Shown here piece after piece: positions 20,469-28,414 of a stretch of 42,226 nt of DNA (within the stretch, counting starts at the first letter, position 1; each line of letters begins with the position of its first letter). A program made the translations under genes and the position numbers. The notes beneath the pieces were generated by a model. It did not search any database. It worked only from the letters and a program-made list of their open reading frames with translations, and was not told where the DNA came from. Origin of the DNA: Enterobacter soli ATCC BAA-2102 (lineage in GTDB: Bacteria > Pseudomonadota > Gammaproteobacteria > Enterobacterales > Enterobacteriaceae); contig NZ_LXES01000031.1 of NCBI RefSeq assembly GCF_001654845.1, positions 1 to 42,226 on the forward strand, written 5' to 3'.

Positions 20469-21379
20469 TTCTTACGCTCGTTTCCGCTATCCTTAATGAG
20501 CTCGGCAATCCCGGCAATTGAGCCCATCAGGCTGCTGGCATCCAGCGGCATCATCACCACTTTGCTGTTATTCGCAGAGCCAATCTCTTTCAGCGCATCG
20601 GTATATTTTTGTGCCACGAAGTAGTTAACGGCCTGGATATCACCGGCAGCAATGGCTTCGGACACCATCTGGGTTGCACGGGCTTCCGCTTCTGCGGAAC
20701 GTTCACGCGCCTCAGCCTGAAGGAACGCAGACTGGCGATCGCCTTCCGCTTTCAGGATCTGCGATTGTTTTTCCCCTTCTGCTTTCAGGATCTCTGCCTG
20801 ACGTACACCTTCGGCCTCAAGGATATAGGCACGCTTGGTACGTTCGGCCTTCATCTGGGCGTTCATCGATGCGATCAGTTCCGCTGGTGGGCGCACGTCA
20901 CGGATTTCAATACGGGTGACTTTAATTCCCCACGGATTTGTCGCCTCATCCACAATGTGCAGCAGACGTGTATTAATGCTGTCGCGCTGGGAGAGCATTT
21001 CGTCCAGCTCCATCGAACCGAGCACGGTACGGATGTTGGTCATCGTCAGGTTAACAATCGCCAGTTCGAGATTGCTGACCTCATACGCCGCCTTAGGCGC
21101 ATCAATCACCTGAATAAAGCAGACCGCATCAATGGTGACGTTGGCGTTGTCTTTGGAGATGATTTCCTGAGAGGGGATATCCAGTACCTGTTCCATCATG
21201 TTGATCTTACGACCGATTCTGTCCATGAAAGGCACGATAAGGCTTAAACCAGGCTGCAACGTATTGGTGTAACGACCAAAGCGTTCAACGGTCCACTGAT
21301 AACCCTGCGGGACAATTTTGACACCCGCACCGACGATAACCAGTGCGACGAAAATAAGGACAGGAATAACGATGAGCAT
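20465..21379 (-). CDS. qmcA: SPFH/band-7 membrane protein QmcA
   Basis: A 304-residue SPFH (stomatin/prohibitin) protein (E. coli QmcA 305). One N-terminal membrane segment (about 2-18) anchors a band-7 domain containing [15 protein letters not shown] and a coiled-coil rich in alternating Glu/Ala with tandem ILKAEGE/ILKAEGD units (about 198-222). In E. coli it forms large oligomers associated with FtsH-HflKC. AGGAGG lies upstream of the ATG. It is first in the qmcA-ybbJ operon. Confidence 0.95.
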   Translation of the reverse strand: MLIVIPVLIFVALVIVGAGVKIVPQGYQWTVERFGRYTNTLQPGLSLIVPFMDRIGRKINMMEQVLDIPSQEIISKDNANVTIDAVCFIQVIDAPKAAYEVSNLELAIVNLTMTNIRTVLGSMELDEMLSQRDSINTRLLHIVDEATNPWGIKVTRIEIRDVRPPAELIASMNAQMKAERTKRAYILEAEGVRQAEILKAEGEKQSQILKAEGDRQSAFLQAEARERSAEAEARATQMVSEAIAAGDIQAVNYFVAQKYTDALKEIGSANNSKVVMMPLDASSLMGSIAGIAELIKDSGNERKK

Positions 21380-21495
21380 AAAACCTCCTGTTTTGAATGC
21401 TGTGATGAGAAGAATTGTGTGTTTGTTGTTCGTAAGTATATCGGCTATTGGCCAGAAATTCGCCCCTGTAAAGAGGTGGGAAGTGGATGATAGCT

Positions 21496-21523
21496 AATAA
21501 AAAGCCCTGCTAGATAACAGGGC
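21496..21523 (-). terminator. Terminator of the 284-residue unknown gene
   Basis: On the minus strand GCCCTG-TTATCTAG-CAGGGC is followed by TTTTTATT, a typical intrinsic terminator, 8 bases after the stop of the gene at 21531-22385. Confidence 0.85.
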
Positions 21524-21530
21524 CAGAGGA

Positions 21531-22385
21531 TCAGGCTACCTGATGGGTGTAAGAAAAGTCCGCGATAAACTGCTCGCCCGCGTCGGCGATGGCTTTGGAT
21601 AAACCCTGGTAGTAATTTTCCAGCCCAATGGCTTCAATTTGCTGGATATGCTCGCGGACCGGGGCGCAGAAAAGTACCGCGTTACCCGCCTCAACACGTT
21701 TGTTGTTTGGGGGAAGATCTCCTGCGATCGCTTTAAACCATGTTCTGATCCCCTGTTTTAAGCTGTGTGGGGCTTTCGACAAGTTTTCGATACCGGTCAG
21801 CACTTGCAGGGTAGGGAACTCATCGGCAAAAACGGCCGTTTTCATGCGTTCGAAGAACTGACTGAAAAGCTCAAATGAGCCCAGATCGGTGACACGAGGC
21901 TTGGTGGTTTTACCGTTTTTGTTACCGAGCTTGCTGGCTTCTGGCGTGGCTGCCGGAACTGCGTTGACCTTGTGCAGATCCAGGCCGAACAGCAGGTTAC
22001 AGTGCGCGCGGCGCTCTTTAAGCGGGTAGGACATCAGCACATCGATAAACTGGGTGGCTTTTACATCCGCAAGATCGTGGTTGATGAGCCACTGTGAACG
22101 CGCGAATTCAGCCGGAGTGACAAACCAGTCTGGCACTTCATCGTAACGTTTTGATTTGCCCTTACCGTCAAACTCAATAAAGTGCGCGCCATCATCAAAG
22201 GCGAATTTGCAGTTTTTGAAACTCCCGATCGTGGTATTAACGATGAGCGCCTTTTTGACGAAATCAACAACCTCTGCACCGATGACAAAACTTGTGAGTT
22301 CCGAAGAATTGATGACTTCCATTAATGTTTCTACAGTAGGAACACCAGGCTTCAGGGAAGAGAACTCATAAAATATATGTGTCAT
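21531..22385 (-). CDS. Protein of unknown function, 284 residues
   Basis: I do not recognise this protein. It is 284 residues, has no signal peptide or membrane segment, and is probably cytoplasmic. It looks two-part: an N-terminal portion (about 1-140) with many aromatic residues (DEVPDWFVTPAEFARSQWL at about 82-100), a low-complexity Lys/Thr/Asn linker (about 143-166), and a helical C-terminal portion with GIENLSKAPHSLKQGIRTWF (about 198-217). AGGAAG lies eight bases before the ATG, and a good terminator follows, so the gene is likely real. It has no counterpart in the E. coli order, where qmcA is followed directly by fetA, and its codons look more AT-rich than its neighbours, suggesting horizontal gain. 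Confidence 0.8.
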   Translation of the reverse strand: MTHIFYEFSSLKPGVPTVETLMEVINSSELTSFVIGAEVVDFVKKALIVNTTIGSFKNCKFAFDDGAHFIEFDGKGKSKRYDEVPDWFVTPAEFARSQWLINHDLADVKATQFIDVLMSYPLKERRAHCNLLFGLDLHKVNAVPAATPEASKLGNKNGKTTKPRVTDLGSFELFSQFFERMKTAVFADEFPTLQVLTGIENLSKAPHSLKQGIRTWFKAIAGDLPPNNKRVEAGNAVLFCAPVREHIQQIEAIGLENYYQGLSKAIADAGEQFIADFSYTHQVA

Positions 22386-22521
22386 GCTGCATACTTCCTA
22401 TAGTGATAAGCGTGCCAATTTGTCCGCCAAAAAGTGTAACACCACTCTATGTCTGAGGCTATTAGCTCTGCGTGCGGGAACTCTGGCGAGATCACAAATG
22501 GAAGATATACGTTACTTTTTA

Positions 22522-22549
22522 ATGTCAACATGTCAAACAGGATTGACAT
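22522..22549. promoter_or_regulatory. Repeated TGTCAA/TTGACA motifs upstream of the unknown gene
   Basis: ATGTCAA occurs at 22522-22528 and again at 22530-22536, and its inverted copy TTGACAT at 22543-22549, about 140 bases upstream of the 284-residue gene. This could be a binding site for a dimeric regulator, or the TTGACA could be a -35 element. The surrounding 22386-22640 is AT-rich and holds no other gene I can support. Confidence 0.35.
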
Positions 22550-22641
22550 ATTAAAGACTCATTTTTTTAAGAATCGTGTCTTTTTCTCATCTGAGTAGAT
22601 GAATACATTAAATACACTTAACTAAGTCTGTGCTTAGATAC

Positions 22642-22668
22642 AAAAAAGCCGCCAGAGCGGCGGCTTTA
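22642..22668 (-). terminator. Strong terminator after the frameshifted small gene
   Basis: On the minus strand the stem GCCGCC-GCTCT-GGCGGC, extended by AA/TT, is followed by TTTTTTG. It lies about 30 bases after the small broken gene and shows that transcription on the minus strand is expected to end here. A shorter T-run on the plus side could make it partly bidirectional. Confidence 0.85.
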
Positions 22669-22697
22669 TTACGATACGTTTATGTGTGGCGTGAGGG

Positions 22698-22843
22698 TTA
22701 TTTCAGGTAGCCGACGAACCCTTCGCCCTGCTTTAATAGCGCAACTTTGCCGCTCTTACAGACAACAATGTTGTAAAGACCCTGACGATAGCTTTTCGCT
22801 GAAGCTTGTTTTTATCCAGCGCGGTAAGCATCTTCAATTTCAT
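22698..22843 (-). pseudogene. Frameshifted small gene (about 48 residues if repaired)
   Basis: From the ATG at 22843 the frame reads MKLKMLTALDKN and then runs out after 36 residues. Shifting by one base at the run of five A residues just after GAT opens a frame reading QASAKSYRQGLYNIVVCKSG and on to GFVGYLK, ending at TAA 22698-22700. One added A would give an intact 48-residue protein. The continuation looks like real protein sequence, and a strong terminator follows. I do not recognise the family; the MKxKMLTAL start could be the remnant of a signal peptide. Possibilities are a pseudogene, a sequencing error in the A-run, or true ribosomal frameshifting. Confidence 0.5.
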
Positions 22844-22918
22844 CCTGACACCTTAATTAATAAGAAAAAGTTAACAGGTCGTGTTTATGAAGACCTGAGC
22901 ATGGCATGGTGAGGGAAA

Positions 22919-24163
22919 TCAGAAATCGCCAGAAATACCGGCACCTGCCATCCAGCCGCTGTCGAAGGATGTTGACGCCTGCATGTTTACCGCGACATGG
23001 CTAGTCAGCCCTTTCTGAAGACCGCCGGCCAGTGCTGCTCCGTCGCCGTTTGCCGTACCGGTGGAAAGTGCCCATGCGTTGTCGGAGTGGTAGTGCAGGC
23101 TGGACATGGCTGCCGCGTTGTTCAGGCCACGCTTCAGATCGTCTCGGGTATCCTCAATGTCTTTCGCGTTACGATCGATTTTCTGACTGTTTTGAGAAAT
23201 CGCGTCCGAGTTGTTGCTCACTTTGCTACGTGTGGCCTGATCAATGTAGTAGGTATTTACATGCTGAACCGTTGTGATCGTATTTGTGCCACTCGTCGTG
23301 GTAACCGGGACTTTGGTGGACGGCTTCAGGCTGGTTACCGGAATAACAGTTCTGTTCGTGGTCGGAGTAATGACGGGGGGCGCGATCAGAGCAGCCTGCT
23401 TTTTGGCGATATCCTGGCGGTAAAGCGTCGGGTTCACGGTTGGTACGGTCTGCGTGACAGGTGTTGGCACCTTCATTGGCTGCGGCGTGAGCTGAGTTGG
23501 CAGCACCGGGGTTTTCTGTGGTACAGACTGTACGATCGGCGTTGGTACCTTGATTGGCTGCGGTGTGAGCTGAATTGGCAGCACCGGTGTTTTCTGCGGC
23601 ACGGACTGTACGATCGGCGTTGGCACCTTCATTGGCTGCGGCGTGAGCTGAATTGGCAGCACCGGGGTTTTCTGTGGCACAGACTGTGCGATCGGCGTTG
23701 GTACCTTGATTGGCTGCGGGGTCAGCTGGTTCGGAAGCACCGGGGTTTTCTGCGGCACAAACTGGGTGATCGGTGTCGGTACGTTCATTGGCTGCGGTGT
23801 CAACTGGGGAAGTAATTTTTGTGGTGCCGCTGTGCGAAGTGCAAACTGCGCGGCATCAACCTGAAGCCTGCCTAATCGGGCATCCTGACGTGTCTGAGCC
23901 ACTCGTTTGAGTGCCGCATCGTATGCTTGTGATGCATCTATGGCTTGTGTCGAGTTTGGGCCGTGCATAACGAGCGCATTCCCCTTCGCAAGATTGGCAA
24001 GATGCTCGTTATACATCGCCGTGCTATACGATTTATTCGCAAGGTGGGAGAATTGCTGCGCGCCCTGAAGGTTTGCGAGTGCTTGTTCAGGGGTTATTGC
24101 ATATGTCGCTGGCACAATGCACAGAGCAACAGCAGAGGCCAACAATTTAACGGTGGTTTTCAT
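22919..24163 (-). CDS. Short trimeric autotransporter (YadA-type anchor) with proline-rich repeats
   Basis: A 414-residue protein. A signal peptide (about 1-22, cleavage after ATYA) leads into an Ala/Gln-rich helical region (23-115), then four full and one partial copies of a 26-residue proline-rich repeat starting QLTPQP (120-247), a Thr/Val/Pro-rich stretch (255-300), a short coiled-coil (about 313-345, SQNSQKIDRNAKDIEDTRDD) and a C-terminal region (about 344-414) resembling the YadA membrane anchor: RGLNNAAAMSSL followed by four amphipathic strands ending in Phe. Type Vc proteins of this kind trimerise in the outer membrane and display adhesins. No typical head domain is seen, so its ligand is unknown. 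Absent from the E. coli order between qmcA and fetA. Confidence 0.82.
   Translation of the reverse strand: MKTTVKLLASAVALCIVPATYAITPEQALANLQGAQQFSHLANKSYSTAMYNEHLANLAKGNALVMHGPNSTQAIDASQAYDAALKRVAQTRQDARLGRLQVDAAQFALRTAAPQKLLPQLTPQPMNVPTPITQFVPQKTPVLPNQLTPQPIKVPTPIAQSVPQKTPVLPIQLTPQPMKVPTPIVQSVPQKTPVLPIQLTPQPIKVPTPIVQSVPQKTPVLPTQLTPQPMKVPTPVTQTVPTVNPTLYRQDIAKKQAALIAPPVITPTTNRTVIPVTSLKPSTKVPVTTTSGTNTITTVQHVNTYYIDQATRSKVSNNSDAISQNSQKIDRNAKDIEDTRDDLKRGLNNAAAMSSLHYHSDNAWALSTGTANGDGAALAGGLQKGLTSHVAVNMQASTSFDSGWMAGAGISGDF
23423..23806 (-). repeat. 78-bp tandem repeat inside the autotransporter gene
   Basis: Four complete 78-bp units and a partial fifth encode 26-residue repeats of the form QLTPQP(M/I)KVPTPI-QSVPQKTPVLP. 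The seventh residue alternates Met, Ile, Met, Ile, Met along the array, indicating growth by duplication of a two-unit (156-bp) block. The array has a high potential for copy-number change by slippage or recombination. Confidence 0.92.
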
Positions 24164-24528
24164 CTTTTATTTCCTGACGGTAGTACCGGGAGTTAATTTA
24201 AGTCAGTTAAGTTTTATGACTTTTGAATTGAGTTCTTTCGCTTATGGCAGGCTTTTTTTTGTGTTTTTTAGACTTTTTAGTGTCTTTTGTTTGGCTGATT
24301 CTAGAGTGTGTGAAAGTGTGTATTTTTGACTTTAATCATTAAAAAGTGTTTATGAAGTTAATATTTAATCACTTTAACTCTGCATTTAGTCTTGTGGTTT
24401 CAGATGAGGTGCGCGTTTTTTTTGATCGAAAAATCGTTTAAACCTGCTCTTTACGAGGTTTTTTGGCGGGGAATGGGAAAAAAGAGGCGTTTCTGAAGCG
24501 GCTTTTTTGTGTCAGTAGGTCATTCGAA
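24164..24528. other. AT-rich intergenic region
   Basis: About 365 bases without a supportable gene between the divergent autotransporter and fetA genes. It is very AT-rich with T-runs (for example around 24250-24280 and 24417-24422) and recurring GACTTT and AGTGT words. It probably holds the promoters of both genes and is the kind of DNA bound by H-NS; individual promoter elements cannot be chosen with confidence. Confidence 0.6.
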
Positions 24529-24566
24529 TGTATACATTAAGTCTTTTTAAAGTCTTAATGTATACA
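24529..24566. promoter_or_regulatory. 38-bp palindrome just upstream of fetA
   Basis: Two perfect 13-base arms, TGTATACATTAAG (24529-24541) and CTTAATGTATACA (24554-24566), flank a 12-base centre that is itself nearly symmetrical (CTTTTTAAAG). The outer 8 bases TGTATACA are also self-complementary. It ends 15 bases before the fetA ATG, so it could be an operator or a stem-loop in the fetAB leader near the ribosome binding site. Confidence 0.8.
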
Positions 24567-24581
24567 ATCACTGGAAACAAT

Positions 24582-25253
24582 ATGAACGACAAAAACGTGA
24601 TTTTGCATATCAAGGATGTCGGGTATCGTGCCGGAGAGAACACCATTCTTCAGCATGTCGATTTTTGCCTTTCTCCTGGTGAATTCAAACTGATAACAGG
24701 TCCGTCAGGCTGTGGCAAAAGTACACTGCTGAAGATTGTTGCGTCCTTACTCAGCCCAACCGAGGGGACAATTCTGTTTGAAGGAAAGGACATCGCTTCA
24801 CTGTCGCCCGAAAGCTATCGGCAGCAGGTGTCATACAGCGTGCAAACACCTTCGCTGTTTGGCGACACGGTTTACGACAACCTGATCTTTCCGTGGCAGA
24901 TCCGCGGGAAATCACCAGAACCCGAAAAACTGATTGCCGACCTTGCCCGCTTCGGATTGCCGCAAGAAACCCTGACCAAATCGATAACCGAGCTTTCTGG
25001 CGGGGAAAGGCAGCGCGTATCCCTGATCCGTAATTTGCAGTTTTTACCAAAGGTACTGCTGCTGGATGAGATAACCAGCGCGCTCGACGAGAGCAACAAG
25101 CGCAATGTTAACGACATCATCCATCGGTATACCCGCGAGCAGAACATCGCTGTGCTGTGGGTTACGCACGATGCAAACGAAATTACCCATGCGGATGATG
25201 TCATCAGGCTTCAGCCGCAGGGCGGGAAAATGCAGGAGGCAAACCGTGGGTGA
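24582..25253 (+). CDS. fetA: Iron exporter ATP-binding subunit FetA
   Basis: A 223-residue ABC ATPase (E. coli FetA/YbbL 225). With FetB it exports iron and helps resistance to oxidative stress. Walker A GPSGCGKST (about 45-53), the signature LSGGERQR (about 142-149), Walker B VLLLDEIT and the switch histidine in WVTHD are intact. The ATG at 24582 aligns with the family start; the open frame continues upstream through the palindrome (ATG 24528), which is unlikely to be coding. The ribosome binding site (GGAAA) is weak. Its end overlaps fetB by eight bases. Confidence 0.94.
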   Translation: MNDKNVILHIKDVGYRAGENTILQHVDFCLSPGEFKLITGPSGCGKSTLLKIVASLLSPTEGTILFEGKDIASLSPESYRQQVSYSVQTPSLFGDTVYDNLIFPWQIRGKSPEPEKLIADLARFGLPQETLTKSITELSGGERQRVSLIRNLQFLPKVLLLDEITSALDESNKRNVNDIIHRYTREQNIAVLWVTHDANEITHADDVIRLQPQGGKMQEANRG

Positions 25254-26028
25254 GCATAATATAACCAACGAATCGCTGGCGCTCTCTCTGGTGCTGGTGC
25301 TGGTGGCGATTGTCGTCAGCTACCGTGAAAAACTGGGGCTGGAAAAAGACATTCTGTGGAGTATCTGCCGGGCGGTAGTTCAGCTCATTATTGTTGGCTA
25401 TGTGCTGAAGTACATTTTCAACGTCAACAACGCGGTACTGACGCTGCTGATGGTGCTCTTTATCTGCTTCAACGCGGCGTGGAATGCGCAGAAGCGGAGC
25501 AAATATATCGATAAGGCGTTTGTTTCGTCGTTTATCGCGATCACGACCGGTACCGCATTAACGCTGGCGGTGCTGGTATTGTCAGGCTCGATTGAGTTTA
25601 CACCTATGCAGGTTATCCCCATTTCAGGGATGATTGCGGGGAATGCCATGGTGGCCGTGGGGCTATGCTACAACAACCTGGGGCAGCGCTTTAGCAGCGA
25701 ACAGCAGCAGTTACAGGAAAAACTAAGCCTGGGTGCGACACCGAAAGTGGCCTCGGCACGCCTGATCCGCGAGAGTATTCGTTCGTCTCTGATCCCAACG
25801 GTCGATTCCGCAAAAACGGTCGGGCTGGTGAGTTTGCCCGGGATGATGTCAGGGCTGATTTTTGCCGGGATCGACCCGGTAAAAGCGATTAAATATCAGA
25901 TTATGGTGACGTTCATGTTGTTGTCTACCGCGAGCCTGTCGACCATTATCGCCTGTTATCTGACGTATCGTAAATTCTACAATTCACGCCATCAGCTGGT
26001 GGTGACGCAGTTGAAAAAAGCGAAATAA
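25246..26028 (+). CDS. fetB: Iron exporter permease subunit FetB
   Basis: A 260-residue UPF0014-family membrane protein (E. coli FetB/YbbM 259) with about seven membrane segments; conserved stretches include QVIPISGMIAGNAMVAVGL and SLPGMMSGLIFAGIDP. It forms the membrane part of the FetAB exporter. The start is GTG at 25246, inside the end of fetA, with AGGAGGC six bases upstream, indicating translational coupling. It is followed by a terminator and the convergent gene cnoX. Confidence 0.94.
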   Translation: MGEHNITNESLALSLVLVLVAIVVSYREKLGLEKDILWSICRAVVQLIIVGYVLKYIFNVNNAVLTLLMVLFICFNAAWNAQKRSKYIDKAFVSSFIAITTGTALTLAVLVLSGSIEFTPMQVIPISGMIAGNAMVAVGLCYNNLGQRFSSEQQQLQEKLSLGATPKVASARLIRESIRSSLIPTVDSAKTVGLVSLPGMMSGLIFAGIDPVKAIKYQIMVTFMLLSTASLSTIIACYLTYRKFYNSRHQLVVTQLKKAK

Positions 26029-26043
26029 GGCTGGGTATTGTAG

Positions 26044-26076
26044 GCCCGGTAAGCGTAGCGCAACCGGGCTTTTTTT
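26044..26076 (+). terminator. fetAB terminator built from a REP-like hairpin
   Basis: GCCCGGT (26044-26050) pairs with ACCGGGC (26063-26069) and is followed by seven Ts (26070-26076). The hairpin (TAGGCCCGGTAAGCG core) resembles a REP element. It ends one base before the cnoX stop codon on the other strand. Confidence 0.88.
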
Positions 26077-26077
26077 C

Positions 26078-26935
<858 letters not shown>

Positions 26936-26991
26936 TCATTCTCTGTTTATCAGTTTGTTCTTACATGGGGGGCAAGCCGCGTTGCTTCAAC

Positions 26992-27801
26992 TCAACCGTG
27001 TAAAATTTTGTCCATCACCCGGCCAGGAAGCAGGCGTTTTAACCAGCCGACGGCATGGGTGACCAGCGTCACCGGATAGCGCATTTTTGGACGATCGCTT
27101 TCGAAAGCATGGCGCACTTTGGCGACAACCGCTTCCGGGCCCAGCGTAAAACGTGCGGCAATACCGGGATTTTCGACCGGCTTGTCTGACTGCGTCTGGT
27201 TAACGTTGTCGGTAAAGCGGGTACGAATCGGGCCGGGTTCAATCAGGCTCACCTTAATCCCGCTGTGACGCAGCTCCATACGTAATGCGTCAGACCAGGC
27301 TTCCAGCGCATACTTACTGGCGGCATAGGCACCGCGGCCGGGGGTAGAAATCAGCCCCATCACGGAAGACGTCATCACGATACGCCCTTCGCCGTGTGGC
27401 AGCATAGCGGGGAGCAGACGCATGGTGAGCTGATGCACGCCAAAGAAGTTAGCCGAAAACTGCTGCTCCAGCTGTTCACGGGAGATGGTGGGGAGTGGGC
27501 CGTAAACACCGTATCCTGCATTGTTGAAAAGACCGAACAGGCGATTGTTGGTCAGGGCAATGACCTCATCGGCCGCGTGCTCAATACTTTCCGGTGAATC
27601 CAGATCCAGCAATACGCCGGTAAAACCCATGCCCTTCATGCGTTCGACATCTTCGGGTTTACGGCAGGCTGCCAGAACCCAAAATCCCTGACGTTTTAAT
27701 TCGAGGGCACTTTCAAGACCAATACCGCTGGAACATCCTGTTATTAAGACCGATTTTTGCATAACTTTACCTGTCAGGATCTCAGCTGTGTGACGAGTCA
27801 T
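26992..27801 (-). CDS. ybbO: Short-chain dehydrogenase YbbO
   Basis: A 269-residue short-chain dehydrogenase/reductase, equal in length to E. coli YbbO, an NADP-dependent aldehyde reductase. The nucleotide-binding TGCSSGIG is at about 21-28, NNAGYGVYG at about 92-100 and the catalytic YAASK at about 160-164; PGPIRTRF follows. The ATG at 27801 overlaps the tesA 3' end by about 20 bases, suggesting coupling; an internal ATG (MQKSVLITG) 14 codons in is the alternative start. Confidence 0.93.
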   Translation of the reverse strand: MTRHTAEILTGKVMQKSVLITGCSSGIGLESALELKRQGFWVLAACRKPEDVERMKGMGFTGVLLDLDSPESIEHAADEVIALTNNRLFGLFNNAGYGVYGPLPTISREQLEQQFSANFFGVHQLTMRLLPAMLPHGEGRIVMTSSVMGLISTPGRGAYAASKYALEAWSDALRMELRHSGIKVSLIEPGPIRTRFTDNVNQTQSDKPVENPGIAARFTLGPEAVVAKVRHAFESDRPKMRYPVTLVTHAVGWLKRLLPGRVMDKILHG

Positions 27802-28414
27802 GTTTAACTAAAGGGGCCAGTCGTGTTGCCATCCAGTCGGCAATAAACGGCTGAGCATCGTGATTGGGGTGGATACCGTCGTCTTGCATCCATTGGGGTT
27901 TCAGATAGACCTCTTCCATGAAAAATGGCAGCAGCGGAATATCAAACTCTTTGGCAAGCTTCGGGTAGATCGCGCTAAAGGCCTCATTATACCGACGACC
28001 GTAGTTGGCGGGCAGACGAATTTGCATGAGCAACGGTTTTGCATTCGCGGCCTTTATGTCCTGCAAAATAGTGCGCAGCGTTTGTTCCGTCTGCTGTGGC
28101 TGGAAGCCGCGCAATCCGTCATTACCGCCAAGCTCCACCAGCACCCAACGTGGCTGATGTTGTTTGAGAAGGGCAGGCAGACGCGCCAGCCCCTGTTGTG
28201 AAGTATCGCCGCTGATGCTGCCATTAATGACCGGTGTTTTTGTCTGCCATTTGTCATTAAGCAGCGCAGGCCACGCAGCGTTAGCGGCCATGCGATAGCC
28301 GGCGCTCAGGCTGTCACCCAGTACCAGCAACGTATCTGCCGCTGCCGCGCGGAAGGTCAACAGAATCAAAAACAGGAAGGGCAAATGCCAGCGGAAAACA
28401 TTGTTGAAGTTCAT
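27782..28414 (-). CDS. tesA: Thioesterase I / protease I / lysophospholipase L1 (TesA)
   Basis: A 210-residue periplasmic SGNH hydrolase (E. coli TesA 208). A signal peptide (hydrophobic FRWHLPFLFLILLTFRAAAA) precedes the GDSLSAGY block with the nucleophile serine; GGNDGLRG and the catalytic DGIHPN complete the SGNH set. It hydrolyses acyl thioesters, lysophospholipids and some esters. ATG 28414 begins MNFNNVFRWH as in the family. Its first 30 bases overlap the start of ybbA on the other strand. Confidence 0.95.
   Translation of the reverse strand: MNFNNVFRWHLPFLFLILLTFRAAAADTLLVLGDSLSAGYRMAANAAWPALLNDKWQTKTPVINGSISGDTSQQGLARLPALLKQHQPRWVLVELGGNDGLRGFQPQQTEQTLRTILQDIKAANAKPLLMQIRLPANYGRRYNEAFSAIYPKLAKEFDIPLLPFFMEEVYLKPQWMQDDGIHPNHDAQPFIADWMATRLAPLVKHDSSHS

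Noticed and set aside
22682..22912. A 76-codon plus-strand frame over the broken small gene
   Set aside because: Cys/Arg-rich without motif or ribosome binding site; the minus strand has the better coding signal and a matching terminator.
23423..23806. Possible CRISPR array
   Set aside because: The repeat is a contiguous 78-bp in-frame coding repeat without spacers.
22997..23815. A 272-codon open frame with Trp/Arg-rich repeats on the plus strand
   Set aside because: Its repeats are the reverse complement of the autotransporter tandem array; the minus-strand protein has a signal peptide and anchor, so this one is a shadow.
24117..24329. A 70-codon Phe-rich plus-strand frame in the autotransporter upstream region
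   Set aside because: It begins inside the autotransporter signal peptide on the opposite strand and reflects T-runs in AT-rich DNA.
24528..24581. Upstream ATG extending FetA by 18 residues
   Set aside because: The extension is encoded by the palindrome and does not match the family N-terminus.
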